Of a DNA stretch of 45,095 nucleotides, positions 1-8,836 are shown piece after piece. The translations under genes and the position numbers were made by a program. Numbering within the stretch: position 1 is the stretch's first letter; each line of letters begins with the position of its first letter. The DNA is from Minwuia thermotolerans (GTDB lineage: Bacteria > Pseudomonadota > Alphaproteobacteria > Minwuiales > Minwuiaceae), in assembly GCA_021604565.1 (NCBI GenBank), contig BQJF01000031.1, forward strand, positions 1-45,095, written 5' to 3'. The notes under the pieces are model-generated. The model worked only from the letters and a program-made list of their open reading frames with translations. It had not been told where the DNA came from and made no database searches.

Positions 1-17
1 AGCGCAGGTTCGTCAGG

Positions 18-1229
18 TCAGTTCCAGCGACGGATCTCGAGGCGGGCGAGCTGGTCGCGATGCACCTCGTCCGGGCCGTCCGCCAGGCGCAGGGTGCGCT
101 GGTGGGCGTACATGTTCGCCGTACCGAAGTCGGTGGTGACACCTCCGGCACCATGGGCCTGGATAGCCCAGTCGGTGACCTTGCAGGCCATGTTCGGCAC
201 GGAGACCTTGATGCCCGCGATTTCCTTGCGGGCTTCCTTGTTGCCGACCGTGTCCATCTTCCAGGCGGTGTAGAGCACATGCAGGCGGCACTGATCGATC
301 ATGATCCGCGCCTCGGCGATCCGCTCCTTCCAGACTGACTGCTCGATCACCGGCTTGCCGAAGGCCACGCGGGACTTCAGGCGCTTGATGGTGATCTCCA
401 GCGCACGCTCGGCGACGCCGATGGAGCGCATGCAGTGATGGATACGTCCCGGGCCAAGCCGCCCCTGGGCGATCTCGAAGCCGCGGCCCTCACCCAGCAG
501 GATGTCGGTGGCGGGAACGCGCACGTTCTCGAACAGCACCTCGCCATGGCCGTGCGGTGCGTCATCATAGCCGAACACCGGCAGCATCCGCTTCACGGTC
601 ACGCCCTTGGCATCGCGCGGCACCAGGATCATGGACTGCTGCTTGTGGCGGTCCGGGTTGTCCGGGTCGGTCTTGCCCATCAGGATCAGCACCTTGCAGC
701 GCGGATCGCCGATTCCGGAGGTCCACCACTTGCGACCGTTGATGACATATTCGTCACCGTCACGCTCGATGCGGCAGGCGATGTTGGTGGCGTCGGAGGA
801 GGCAACCTCCGGCTCCGTCATCGCGAAGGCGGAGCGGATCTCGCCTTCCAGCAGCGGCTTCAGCCACTTCTCCTGATGCTCCTTGGTGCCGTAACGGGCC
901 AGCACTTCCATGTTGCCGGTGTCGGGCGCGGAGCAGTTGAAGATCTCCGAGGCATAGCGCGAACGGCCCATGATCTCGCACAGCGGCGCATAGTCCAGGT
1001 TGGACATGGAGAAACCATACGGGTTCTCCGGCAGGAACAGGTTCCACAGGCCCTGGGACTTGGCGATCGCCTTCAGTTCCTCGGACTTCTGGATCGGCTG
1101 CCAGCGGTCGCCCTCGGCGAGCTGGTCATCCATGAGCTGTTCGTTCGGCAAGATGTGCTCGTCCATGAACGCCTGAATGCGTTCGGCCAGATCACGTGAC
1201 AGGTCTGATTGTTCGAACATCGCGACCAT
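18..1229 (-). CDS. acyl-CoA dehydrogenase (ACAD10/11-like)
   Basis: A 403-residue flavoprotein of the acyl-CoA dehydrogenase family, which introduces the alpha-beta double bond in an acyl-CoA and passes electrons to ETF. The N-terminal helical domain is followed by the middle-domain stretch [16 protein letters not shown] (about residues 135-150), the FAD/substrate contact [11 protein letters not shown] and the C-terminal block [20 protein letters not shown], which is typical of the ACAD10/ACAD11-type subgroup. The C-terminus ends near [13 protein letters not shown], as in full-length relatives. The ATG at 1229 is preceded by a GGAGG ribosome binding site 6 bases upstream; a second ATG three codons later is less well placed. 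It diverges from the antiporter gene across a 398-base gap. Substrate chain length cannot be read from sequence. Confidence 0.93.
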   Translation of the reverse strand: MVAMFEQSDLSRDLAERIQAFMDEHILPNEQLMDDQLAEGDRWQPIQKSEELKAIAKSQGLWNLFLPENPYGFSMSNLDYAPLCEIMGRSRYASEIFNCSAPDTGNMEVLARYGTKEHQEKWLKPLLEGEIRSAFAMTEPEVASSDATNIACRIERDGDEYVINGRKWWTSGIGDPRCKVLILMGKTDPDNPDRHKQQSMILVPRDAKGVTVKRMLPVFGYDDAPHGHGEVLFENVRVPATDILLGEGRGFEIAQGRLGPGRIHHCMRSIGVAERALEITIKRLKSRVAFGKPVIEQSVWKERIAEARIMIDQCRLHVLYTAWKMDTVGNKEARKEIAGIKVSVPNMACKVTDWAIQAHGAGGVTTDFGTANMYAHQRTLRLADGPDEVHRDQLARLEIRRWN

Positions 1230-1627
1230 AGGTATCCTCCCCCTTGTTCAAGTTGAAACATCGTCAAAGATCGGCGGAGCATAAACGGCTTCGTCGCGAT
1301 GTCACAGCCCCAACGGCCATTCCGGCCACGCTTGTCCTGCATGGCTGGGGTGGTGATGATTCTGCAGAGTCCTTCCGTGGTCCCTGGCCCGCCCCTCTCC
1401 CTCCCGACCGCCCACGGAACTATCCTGAATGGGTGGTCGGGAGGGGGACAGGCGTGGCACGGCCCGCAGAGAACCCGGGAGAGGGGAGGAACGGCCCACA
1501 AGCAGGTCCCGGACTCGCGCTGGGCGAATGCCTCCCGCCCACCAGGTGCGAACAGATGGCGACGACGGCTGAAAATCGGCTATCCTGTTGATCTGTCGGC
1601 AGATGCGTTTGGGGGCGGTGGAAGACC
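1230..1627. other. divergent intergenic region with hairpin repeat
   Basis: This gap separates the leftward acyl-CoA dehydrogenase from the rightward antiporter gene and should hold both promoters. Its right half is occupied by a family-A hairpin element (about 1377-1499). I see no convincing small gene or RNA. The bases just before 1628 (GTGGAAG) can serve as the antiporter ribosome binding site. Confidence 0.6.
1377..1499. repeat. family-A hairpin element, copy 1
   Basis: The inner stem pairs about 1397-1414 with 1430-1448 (GACCGCCCA against TGGGTGGTC, with one G-T wobble). The 15-nt loop ends TATCCTGAA. A second GC-rich arm, GGAGAGGGGAGG near 1478-1489, can pair with the CCCCTCTCC at 1392-1400, giving a nested structure. 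The same loop end and arm sequence recur at 8.7, 12.3 and 15.9 kb. Confidence 0.75.
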
Positions 1628-3391
1628 ATGCATGAAGGTTCTGACCTTCTACGTGAGGTGCTGGTGTTCCTGGCGGCCGCCGGTGTCGTCGTGCCGATCC
1701 TGCAGCGGTTGCGCATCAGCCCCGTCCTCGGGTTCCTGATCGTCGGGGTGATCGTCGGGCCGTACGGGCTGGCCCGTTTTTCCGATTCCGCGCCCTGGCT
1801 GCACCATGTCTCCATCGGTGATCCGGAATCCGTGCGCTCCATCGCGGAGCTGGGCGTGGTCTTCCTGCTGTTCATGATCGGGCTGGAACTCTCGCTGGAA
1901 CGGCTGCGGGCGATGCGGCGGCTGGTCTTCGGACTGGGCGGCGCGCAGGTGCTGGTCACGGGCACGGTGATCGGCCTGATCGCATCCTGGTTCGGCAACA
2001 GCCCGGCGACCTCCATCGTGCTGGGCGCCGCCTTCGCGCTCTCCTCCACCGCCGTGGTGATGCAGTTGCTGTCGGAGGGCGGGCGCATGGCGTCCCCCAC
2101 CGGGCGCACCGGTTTCGCGATCCTGCTGTTTCAGGATCTGGCCGTGCTGCCGATCCTGTTCCTGGTGGTAGCACTGGCGGCGCAAGGCGACGGCTCCCCC
2201 GGACTGGCCTTTGCCCTTGCCATGGGGCAGGCACTGGTTGCCGTCGTCGTCATCCTGGTTGTCGGGCGTTTCGTCATCCGGCCGGTGTTCCGGGTGCTGG
2301 GACGGGAATCCGGGCCGGAGATGTTCCTGGCGCTGGTGCTGCTGCTGATCATCGGCATTGCCGTGGCGACGGAGATGGCGGGCCTGTCCATGGCCCTCGG
2401 CGCATTCCTGGCCGGCCTGCTGATGGCGGAAACCGACTACCGGCATCAGATCGAGGTGGATATCGAACCCTTCAAGGGCCTGCTGCTGGGCCTGTTCTTC
2501 GTCTCCGTCGGCATGAGCATCGACATTGCCAGTCTGGCCAACCGTCCCGAATGGCTGCTCGCCTCCGTCATCGGGCTGATGATCATCAAGGCCCCGATCA
2601 TCCTGGTTCTCGCCCGCGCCTTCGGCCAGCCGCTGCCGGTGGCGGTGGAGACCGGGATCCTGCTGTTCCAGGGTGGCGAGTTCGCCTTCCTGATCGTCGC
2701 CATGGCGCTGGATGTCGGCCTGATGCCGGAGGATACGGCGCAGTTCATGCTGATCGTCGCCAGCCTGAGCATGATGGTCACGCCGCTGCTGGCCAACCTG
2801 GGCATGCGGCTGGCACTGCGGCTGGAGGACCGCTCGGCCAAACGCGGCGTGACGGGCATGGAGATCGCCGACGGTCTGGCGGAGCATGTCATCGTCGTCG
2901 GCTATGGCCGGGTCGGACGCTCGGTCGCCGGCACCCTGTCATCGCAGGAGATCGATCACATCAGCATCGACATCGATGCCGCCCGCGTTGCCCGCTATCG
3001 CCGGGAAGGCCGCGGCGTGGTGTTCGGCGATGCCAGCCATCCCGAGATGCTGAAGCGGCTGGGAGTCGACAAGGCCCTGGCGCTGGTCGTGACCCTGGAC
3101 CGGCAGACCGATGCCGAACGGATCGTCGAGGTCGTCTCGCACAACTGGCCGGATCTGGTGATCCACGCCCGCGCCCGCGACAACGCCCACGCCACGCGTC
3201 TGACCACCCGCGGCGCAGACCGCGTGGTGCCGGAGGCGCTGGAGGCCGGGCTGCACCTGGCGGAGGGACTGCTGATCGACATAGGCATGCCCCAGACCGC
3301 CGCCCGTCAGGCTGTCGAGGCTCGCCGCCAGCTTGCACAGGCCGACCTGCAGGAACGCCTCGACAAGGTCAGCGACCGGGAATCTGCCTGA
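1628..3391 (+). CDS. CPA2-family monovalent cation:proton antiporter with RCK domain
   Basis: A 587-residue inner-membrane protein of the KefB/KefC/RosB type. About residues 5-390 are a series of hydrophobic helices characteristic of the Na+/H+ exchanger fold, including GFLIVGVIVGPYGLA near residue 35 and a glycine/serine-rich AFALSSTAVVMQLLSEG segment. From about residue 418 a cytosolic TrkA-N/RCK Rossmann domain begins (HVIVVGYGRVGRSVAG), followed by the acidic strand end and the FGDASHPEMLKRLGV motif of NAD-binding RCK domains. Such proteins exchange K+ or Na+ for protons under nucleotide control. There is no KefF/KefG-type accessory oxidoreductase next to it, so glutathione gating is unproven. 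It converges with the amidase gene at 3453. Confidence 0.92.
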   Translation: MHEGSDLLREVLVFLAAAGVVVPILQRLRISPVLGFLIVGVIVGPYGLARFSDSAPWLHHVSIGDPESVRSIAELGVVFLLFMIGLELSLERLRAMRRLVFGLGGAQVLVTGTVIGLIASWFGNSPATSIVLGAAFALSSTAVVMQLLSEGGRMASPTGRTGFAILLFQDLAVLPILFLVVALAAQGDGSPGLAFALAMGQALVAVVVILVVGRFVIRPVFRVLGRESGPEMFLALVLLLIIGIAVATEMAGLSMALGAFLAGLLMAETDYRHQIEVDIEPFKGLLLGLFFVSVGMSIDIASLANRPEWLLASVIGLMIIKAPIILVLARAFGQPLPVAVETGILLFQGGEFAFLIVAMALDVGLMPEDTAQFMLIVASLSMMVTPLLANLGMRLALRLEDRSAKRGVTGMEIADGLAEHVIVVGYGRVGRSVAGTLSSQEIDHISIDIDAARVARYRREGRGVVFGDASHPEMLKRLGVDKALALVVTLDRQTDAERIVEVVSHNWPDLVIHARARDNAHATRLTTRGADRVVPEALEAGLHLAEGLLIDIGMPQTAARQAVEARRQLAQADLQERLDKVSDRESA

Positions 3392-3452
3392 AGCGATTGT
3401 TCAGGTTGATGGACCCGGGAGTGGGCCGGTGCAGGGGATCAGCAGCGAACCG

Positions 3453-4607
3453 TCAGCCGACGAAGGCCTGTGCGGCGCCTACCAGCGCAGCGTCAGTGCC
3501 CGCACCGCCCATCAGTGACAGGCCGACCGGCGCACCGTCCGACAGACCGGCGGGCATGCTGACCTGTGGCAGACCCGCGTGACCGGCCAGACAGGTCAGC
3601 GCGATGATGCGGTAGCGGAAGGCGTCGAGCAGCGCCGGGTCCCAGTTCATTACCGGCGCGGGGCCGGGCGCGGTGGGCAGGACCAGTACGGTGCCGTCAG
3701 CCAGCAGATCCGTCAGGCGCTGCCGCAGCGCGTCACGTACCGGCTGCATTTCGGCCACCTCTGCGTCCGTGATCGCCGCCGCCATGCGGAACCGGTCCAC
3801 GACACCGGGGCCGAAGGATGGCTGTACTTCCGTCACCCAGGCACCGTGAACATCCCAGATTTCCCGCGCCTGCAGGATGCGGAAGGCTTCCTTGAAGCTT
3901 TCCGCGTCGAAACCGATGTCGACGGTCTCCACCGGCATGTCCAGGGCCTCGACTGCCCGTTCCAGCGTCCCGGCGGTGGCCGGGTCACACAGGGCAAACA
4001 GCGCCGGATCAGCCACCAGCCGCCGGGGCCGTGACGGCGTCACAGGCTGGTCGAGCAGCACCGTGCCGACCTTCGCGAAGGTCTCCGCATCCCGTGCGAA
4101 CCAGCCGCAGGTGTCGAAGCTGGGGGCCAGCGGCATGCAGCGGTCCAGCGCGATGGCCCCGAATGTCGTGCGGATACCGTAGAGACCACAATAGGTTGCC
4201 GGAATCCGGACGGAGCCGCCGGTGTCGGAACCTATCGCGAAATCCACCAGACCCGCGGCCGTGACACTCGCCGAACCGGAGGAGGAGCCACCGGGGATTC
4301 GCCCCGGCGCCGACGGATTGACCGGGGTGCCGTAATGCGCGTTCTCCCCGTTCAGGCTGTAGGCCAGTTCGTCGGTGTGGGTAATGCCGGTCAGCCGTGC
4401 CCCGGCATCCAGCAGGCTTGCCAGCACCGAACAGTCGGACGAGGCGGGGCCATGGGTGCGCCGCCAGTCCGGGTTGCCGCAGCCGGCCACGCGCCCGGCC
4501 ACGTCATAGAGGTCCTTCAGCCCGAAGCTCAGCCCGTCCAGCGGGCCGGAGCCGGTTGGCGCACGGTCCAGCCGCTCGATGAACCCTTCAACCGGCGCAG
4601 CGCTCAC
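3453..4607 (-). CDS. amidase (amidase signature family)
   Basis: A 384-residue amidase-signature hydrolase. The Ser-cisSer-Lys triad is visible: Lys31 in FGLKDLYDV, cis-Ser108 in GGSSSGSA (106-113) and the nucleophile Ser132 in GSDTGGSVRIPA. The 24-residue spacing between the two serines matches family members. At 384 residues it is shorter than the usual 450-500, as in AtzF-like or plant AMI1-like amidases. It is the second gene of a two-gene unit: its ATG overlaps the stop of the dioxygenase gene (4604-4607), implying translational coupling. Substrate unknown; the partner suggests that a hydroxylated amide-containing metabolite is processed, which is inference. Confidence 0.9.
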   Translation of the reverse strand: MSAAPVEGFIERLDRAPTGSGPLDGLSFGLKDLYDVAGRVAGCGNPDWRRTHGPASSDCSVLASLLDAGARLTGITHTDELAYSLNGENAHYGTPVNPSAPGRIPGGSSSGSASVTAAGLVDFAIGSDTGGSVRIPATYCGLYGIRTTFGAIALDRCMPLAPSFDTCGWFARDAETFAKVGTVLLDQPVTPSRPRRLVADPALFALCDPATAGTLERAVEALDMPVETVDIGFDAESFKEAFRILQAREIWDVHGAWVTEVQPSFGPGVVDRFRMAAAITDAEVAEMQPVRDALRQRLTDLLADGTVLVLPTAPGPAPVMNWDPALLDAFRYRIIALTCLAGHAGLPQVSMPAGLSDGAPVGLSLMGGAGTDAALVGAAQAFVG

Positions 4608-5401
4608 TCCGCCGCCGCCCTTTCGCGGGCCAGGTCGCGCAGGCAGTCATCATCCATTGGTTCGATGGGGGTGAAATCGCGGTGGGCGATCCATTCCTCC
4701 CGCTTGAACTGGCGGATGTGGTTGTCCACGTGGCAGAGCGAGAGATAGACGATGGTCCGCCCCCACGGACCGATGTTGGGCGAACTGGCGTGCACCAGGT
4801 TGGAATGGAACATCAGCACCGACCCGGCCTTGCCCTTGGCGGAGAACATGCCGTGTTCGTTCGCCAGTTCGGTGATGCTCGCCTTGTCCAGGGTCCAGAG
4901 CGGGTAGGACGTGGTGGCCAGATCGTGCCCGGCCTCCAGCACGCCCTGCTTGTGGCTGCCCGGAATGACCCAGAGCGGGCCGTTGAACTCCGTCACATCG
5001 TCGATGAACAGGGCGATGTTCATGGCCCGGGGTTCCGGCATCTGGTCGTCACGCGCCCAGGTGCCATAGTCCTGATGCCACTGCCAGACATCGCCGTCGA
5101 AGGCGGCCTTGGCGTTGATCTTGTACTGGTGGATGTAGACATCCCCGTCCAGCAACTGCTGCACCGGGCCGATCAGGCGCGGATGGGAACCGATGCAGTT
5201 GAACGGTTCGCTGTAGCGGTGCGCGGCGAAGGCGGTGCGCACCACGCCGGTGCTTTCCCGCCAGACCTCCGGCCGGTCCATGGCATAGATGCGGGGCAGT
5301 TCCTCCTGCAGGACACCGACCTCGGCGGGGTCGAAGACGTCCTGCAGCATCACGTATCCCAGTTCATCGAACTGCTGCAGTTGTTCCGCTGTCAGTTTCA
5401 T
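4604..5401 (-). CDS. phytanoyl-CoA dioxygenase (PhyH) family protein
   Basis: A 265-residue Fe(II)/2-oxoglutarate oxygenase of the PhyH fold, cytosolic. The metal triad is visible as His109-x-Asp111 in WQWHQDYGTW and His204 in FHSNLVHASSPN. Arg215 (GPWGRTIVYL) is placed to bind the 2-oxoglutarate carboxylate. The family hydroxylates unactivated carbons in acyl-CoAs, ectoine, amino acids and natural products, so the substrate is open. It is the promoter-proximal gene of a pair with the amidase downstream (4-base overlap). The stop codon TGA of this gene lies within the start region of the amidase. Confidence 0.9.
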   Translation of the reverse strand: MKLTAEQLQQFDELGYVMLQDVFDPAEVGVLQEELPRIYAMDRPEVWRESTGVVRTAFAAHRYSEPFNCIGSHPRLIGPVQQLLDGDVYIHQYKINAKAAFDGDVWQWHQDYGTWARDDQMPEPRAMNIALFIDDVTEFNGPLWVIPGSHKQGVLEAGHDLATTSYPLWTLDKASITELANEHGMFSAKGKAGSVLMFHSNLVHASSPNIGPWGRTIVYLSLCHVDNHIRQFKREEWIAHRDFTPIEPMDDDCLRDLARERAAAE

Positions 5402-5537
5402 GGCCTGTCCTCCCCTTGCGTCCGTCAGACGGTTGCTGCGTTCTGTTGGCGAACATTATAGACCCGATCCGCCGGAGACATAAATGCCGTCGCAGCCTAT
5501 CCTGTCCGGCGTGCTTCACCTGAACGGAGGCTTTCCG

Positions 5538-5960
5538 ATGCGTATCCTGTCCCTGATCGCCGCGTCCCTGTTCCTGCTGGGCGGCATCGCCCTGGCCCAG
5601 TCTCCGGCACCGGAGGGCGCGCGGGCCTACATCATCAGCCCCGCCGATGGGGCCACCGTCACCTCTCCGGTCACCGTGCGGTTCGGCCTCTCCGGCATGG
5701 GCGTCGCGCCCGCCGGGATCGACAAGGCCAGTACCGGTCACCACCACCTGCTGATCAACCACCCGCTGCCGACGGGGGAGGACCTGGAGTACTCCCTGCC
5801 CGCGGAGGACGGCCTGCGCCACTTCGGTGGCGGCCAGACGGAAGTGACGCTGGACCTGCCGAAGGGTCGCCACACCCTGCAGATGCTGCTGGGCGATCAC
5901 AATCACGTGCCACACGTACCGCCCGTGGCCTCCGCCGTTGTCACGATCACTGTCGAGTAA
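5538..5960 (+). CDS. DUF4399 domain secreted protein
   Basis: A 140-residue exported protein when started at the ATG at 5538, which has GGAGG 8 bases upstream. An in-frame ATG 18 codons earlier lacks such a site and would bury the signal peptide. Residues 1-21 (MRILSLIAASLFLLGGIALA) are a signal peptide cleaved after ALA. The mature part is a small beta-rich domain with two histidine-rich stretches, TGHHHLLINHPLP and GDHNHVPHVPP, characteristic of DUF4399. The histidines suggest metal binding in the periplasm, but function is not established. It diverges from the dioxygenase/amidase unit. Confidence 0.9.
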   Translation: MRILSLIAASLFLLGGIALAQSPAPEGARAYIISPADGATVTSPVTVRFGLSGMGVAPAGIDKASTGHHHLLINHPLPTGEDLEYSLPAEDGLRHFGGGQTEVTLDLPKGRHTLQMLLGDHNHVPHVPPVASAVVTITVE

Positions 5961-5981
5961 GCCGGAAGGGCGCCTGATCGC

Positions 5982-6563
5982 GTGAGCCAGGGTCCCCGCC
6001 TCTATCTCGCCGGGCCGGACGTGTTTGCGCCGGACGCGCTGGCGCGTGGTGCCCGGATGCAGCAGATCTGCGCCGAGTTGGGGGCCGTCGGCCTGTTCCC
6101 GCTGGACAATGATCCGCCGCCGCCCGATCCGGATCCGGCGCGCACGGCGCATCACATCTACCGGGCGAACATCGCGCTGATGCATGGCGCGGATGGCTGC
6201 GTCGCCAACCTGTCACCGTTTCGTGGACCCAATGCCGACGACGGCACGGCATTCGAACTCGGCTGGATGATCGCGGCAGGCAAGCCGGTCTTCGGCCATG
6301 TCGGCGACCCGCGCCCGCTGACCCGACGCAGCGCCATTGCCGGGGCAACGGACGGCGAAGGCCGCCCCGTGGACGCAGATGGCTGGTGGGTCGAGAATTT
6401 CGGCTGGCCGGTCAACCTGATGCTGGTCGCGGGGGCGGAGCAGAACGGCGGCAAGGTCTTCGTGCAGTCGCCCGATGATGCCCCGATGGCCGCGTTCCGC
6501 CGCGCGGTGAAGTCGGCGGTACGGCTGTTTCAGGAACAGCAGCGGTTCCGGGACGATTCTTGA
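5982..6563 (+). CDS. nucleoside 2-deoxyribosyltransferase
   Basis: A 193-residue member of the nucleoside 2-deoxyribosyltransferase superfamily, which exchanges bases between deoxyribonucleosides or hydrolyses the N-glycosidic bond. The opening LYLAGPDVFAPDA is the family nucleotide-binding strand-loop. DDGTAFELGWMIAAGKPVFG carries the conserved DxGTAxE motif with the likely nucleophile Glu92. The start is a GTG at 5982; GGAAGG lies 12 bases upstream. The stop of the preceding gene is only 21 bases away, so the two may be co-transcribed. A salvage role is likely; base specificity is unknown. Confidence 0.9.
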   Translation: MSQGPRLYLAGPDVFAPDALARGARMQQICAELGAVGLFPLDNDPPPPDPDPARTAHHIYRANIALMHGADGCVANLSPFRGPNADDGTAFELGWMIAAGKPVFGHVGDPRPLTRRSAIAGATDGEGRPVDADGWWVENFGWPVNLMLVAGAEQNGGKVFVQSPDDAPMAAFRRAVKSAVRLFQEQQRFRDDS

Positions 6564-6587
6564 GCGTTCAACCTGCCCGGCGCGCCC

Positions 6588-6863
6588 TCAGCCCGCGGCC
6601 TCCTCCGGCGTCAGGGTTTCCAGTGCCAGGGCGTGCACGCGTTCATCCATCTCCGCCTTCAGCAGCTTGTAGACGTTCCGCTGGCGGTTCACCCGGCTCT
6701 GACCGGCGAAGGCGGCGGAGACGATGCGGACGTGGAAGTGGGTCTCCCCCTCCGGGCGCGCCCCGACATGGCCCTTGTGCAGATGGGACTGGTCCTCGAT
6801 CACCAGCGATTCCGGCGACAGGGCCTCCGTCAGGCGCTGATGGATACGTTCGGCATAGGTCAT
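6588..6863 (-). CDS. BolA family protein
   Basis: A 91-residue BolA-type protein (class II KH-like fold). The core HKGHVGARPEGETHFHVRIVSAAFAGQSRVNRQRNVY region, about residues 29-65, contains the invariant Phe and the RvxRqr helix. BolA proteins partner with monothiol glutaredoxins in [2Fe-2S] handling and can affect transcription and envelope shape. The gene runs opposite to the J-domain gene and shares the 6864-6974 gap with it. In many alphaproteobacteria a bolA gene sits beside the J-domain/cobS/cobT set, as here. Confidence 0.92.
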   Translation of the reverse strand: MTYAERIHQRLTEALSPESLVIEDQSHLHKGHVGARPEGETHFHVRIVSAAFAGQSRVNRQRNVYKLLKAEMDERVHALALETLTPEEAAG

Positions 6864-6938
6864 TCGGGTTCCCGCGCGGTTGATTGATGGGCCGGTCAGC
6901 GGTTCGACCGTGAGACGGTATTGTCGCGCCTGTCAAGC

Positions 6939-6967
6939 TTGCCCGTGCCTGCCCGCCTCACCATAAT
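6939..6967 (+). promoter_or_regulatory. candidate sigma-70 promoter of the J-domain gene
   Basis: TTGCCC (6939-6944), a 17-base spacer and CATAAT (6962-6967) fit a housekeeping promoter. The start codon at 6975 lies only 7 bases after the -10 box, so transcription would begin at or next to the ATG. Confidence 0.45.
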
Positions 6968-6974
6968 CCGGCGC

Positions 6975-7565
6975 ATGGCACGGACGCAGCAGAAACGCCG
7001 GACCCGCTACGGCGGCCGGATCCATTTCGAGGAAGCCAACGCCAGGCCCTGCGAGAAGGCAGGCTGTCTGGAGCTGGGGGAGTTCCGTGCGCCGAAATCC
7101 CGCGACGGGGCCGACGGCTATCACCTGTTCTGCCTGGAGCACGTGCGGGAATACAACAAGTCCTACAACTATTTCGCCGACATGCCGGAGGAAGAGGCCG
7201 CCTCGTTCCAGCACTCCGCCGCCTATGGCCATCGCCAGACCTGGCCGATGGGGCATCGCACCGCCACCATGCGGGCCGATGCCAGTTTCACCGACCCCTT
7301 CGGTTTCGCCGATGAACGGGCGGAGAGGCAGGCCGCGAAGGAGGCCGAGAAACAACGCCAGAGACGCCAGTACACACCCGAGCAGAGGGATGCGTTCAGA
7401 ACACTGGACATAGACCCGACCGATGACTTGCACGCGCTCAAGAGACACTATAAGCAACTGGTCAAAAGGTTTCATCCGGATGCCAATGGCGGCGACCGCC
7501 GCGCCGAGGACCGGCTGAAGAACATCAACCAGGCCTTCAGCGTGCTCAACGCCGGTCTTTCCTGA
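6975..7565 (+). CDS. J-domain (DnaJ-like) protein with N-terminal Cys/His cluster
   Basis: A 196-residue cytosolic co-chaperone-like protein. The C-terminal J-domain spans about residues 140-196 and carries the HPD tripeptide (167-169, RFHPDANGG) needed to stimulate Hsp70/DnaK. The N-terminal half has Cys26, Cys31, Cys53 and His56 in a CxxxxC...CxxH arrangement that could bind zinc (inference). Between them lies an Arg/Glu/Gln-rich linker (about 113-135). The ATG at 6975 was chosen because upstream in-frame codons would overlap the candidate promoter. No Shine-Dalgarno sequence precedes it. This gene is commonly found next to cobS/cobT in alphaproteobacteria; the functional link is not known. 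Confidence 0.88.
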   Translation: MARTQQKRRTRYGGRIHFEEANARPCEKAGCLELGEFRAPKSRDGADGYHLFCLEHVREYNKSYNYFADMPEEEAASFQHSAAYGHRQTWPMGHRTATMRADASFTDPFGFADERAERQAAKEAEKQRQRRQYTPEQRDAFRTLDIDPTDDLHALKRHYKQLVKRFHPDANGGDRRAEDRLKNINQAFSVLNAGLS

Positions 7566-7634
7566 CGACCCTCGCGGACGGGGCATATCCTCCGGATGCG
7601 GTCAGCGGTCCCTTACACCATTCAGGGGAAACGA

Positions 7635-8636
7635 ATGTCTCACTCGGATTATGACGATCTGCCGAGCCTGCCGTCCGGCGCACCGGACATGATGGTTTCC
7701 GTGCGCCAGGCCTTCGGGATCGACAGCGACATGGAAGTGCCCGCCTTTTCGGAATCGACGGACCGTGTGCCGCCGACCGATCCGGCGTACCTGTTCGACA
7801 GGGAGACCACGCTGGCCATCCTTGCCGGGTTCAAGCACAACCGCCGTGTCATGATCCAGGGCTTCCACGGCACCGGCAAGTCGACCCATGTCGAACAGAT
7901 CGCGGCGCGGCTGAACTGGCCCTGTGTGCGCGTCAACCTGGACAGCCACATCAGCCGCATCGACCTGGTCGGCAAGGACGCGATCGTGCTGCGCGACGGC
8001 CAGCAGGTGACCGAATTCAAGGACGGCATCCTGCCCTGGGCGCTGCAGAACCCGGTGGCCATGGTGTTCGACGAGTACGACGCCGGTCGCCCGGACGTGA
8101 TGTTCGTGATCCAGCGCGTGCTGGAACATGACGGCAAGCTGACCCTGCTGGACCAGAACCGCGTACTGCATCCGCACAGCTGCTTCCGCCTGTTCTCCAC
8201 CACCAACACCATCGGCCTGGGCGACACGACGGGCCTGTATCACGGCACGCAGCAGATCAACCAGGGCCAGATGGACCGCTGGAACATCGTCACCACGCTG
8301 AACTACCTGGACCATGATGCCGAAGCCGGGATCGTGCTGGCCAAGGCGCCGTCCTACGACACGGCGGAGGGCAAGAAGCTGCTCAGCGCCATGGTCAATG
8401 TCGCCGACCTGACCCGTGCGGGCTTCGTCTCCGGCGATATCTCCACCGTGATGTCGCCGCGTACCGTCATCACCTGGGCGGAGAACACGGAGATCTTCGG
8501 CGATGTCGGCTTCGCCTTCCGCGTCACCTTCCTGAACAAGTGTGACGAGACCGAGCGCAGCATCGTCGCCGAGTATTTCCAGCGCAGCCTGGGCATCGAC
8601 CTGCCCGAGTCCGCCGCCAGTGTGACGGTGAACTAG
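7635..8636 (+). CDS. cobS: cobaltochelatase subunit CobS
   Basis: A 333-residue AAA+ ATPase of the aerobic CobN-CobS-CobT cobaltochelatase, which inserts cobalt into hydrogenobyrinate a,c-diamide during cobalamin synthesis. The Walker A GFHGTGKS is at 76-83, and the Walker B MVFDEYD is near residue 145. The length matches the known enzyme (about 330). The ATG at 7635 has AGGGGAAA just upstream; 13 further in-frame codons upstream lack a ribosome site. cobT follows after a 200-base gap filled by a long hairpin element. The large subunit CobN is not in the window. Confidence 0.95.
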   Translation: MSHSDYDDLPSLPSGAPDMMVSVRQAFGIDSDMEVPAFSESTDRVPPTDPAYLFDRETTLAILAGFKHNRRVMIQGFHGTGKSTHVEQIAARLNWPCVRVNLDSHISRIDLVGKDAIVLRDGQQVTEFKDGILPWALQNPVAMVFDEYDAGRPDVMFVIQRVLEHDGKLTLLDQNRVLHPHSCFRLFSTTNTIGLGDTTGLYHGTQQINQGQMDRWNIVTTLNYLDHDAEAGIVLAKAPSYDTAEGKKLLSAMVNVADLTRAGFVSGDISTVMSPRTVITWAENTEIFGDVGFAFRVTFLNKCDETERSIVAEYFQRSLGIDLPESAASVTVN

Positions 8637-8654
8637 CGCGCGATTGGTCGTCTG

Positions 8655-8817
8655 ACCGTCCCACCCCTCTCCCGGAGTCTCGCAGTGGCCTGTTCTATCC
8701 CTCTCCCCCACCCGGCCGCCCACGGGATGATCCTCAATGGGTGGCCGTGTGGGGGAGAGGGATGGAACAGGCCGCAAACGACTCCTCGCCGGGAGGGGGA
8801 GAGGGGCGGCACGGTCC
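8655..8817. repeat. family-A hairpin element, copy 2, nested, between cobS and cobT
   Basis: The inner arms CCCTCTCCC...CCGCCCA and TGGGTGGC...GGGAGAGGG flank a 15-nt loop ending GATCCTCAA. A middle layer pairs GGCCTGTTC with GAACAGGCC, allowing for short bulges. An outer layer pairs ACCGT...CCCCTCTCCCGG with CCGGGAGGGGGAGAGGGG...ACGGT. Almost the whole cobS-cobT gap can fold into one long hairpin that ends about 20 bases before the cobT start codon. Confidence 0.8.
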
Positions 8818-8836
8818 ATAACAAGAGGATACCGAC

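Noticed and set aside
1649..2887. A 412-codon frame on the minus strand
   Set aside because: It is antisense to the antiporter; the translation is rich in His, Gln and Arg, a typical shadow of hydrophobic codons.
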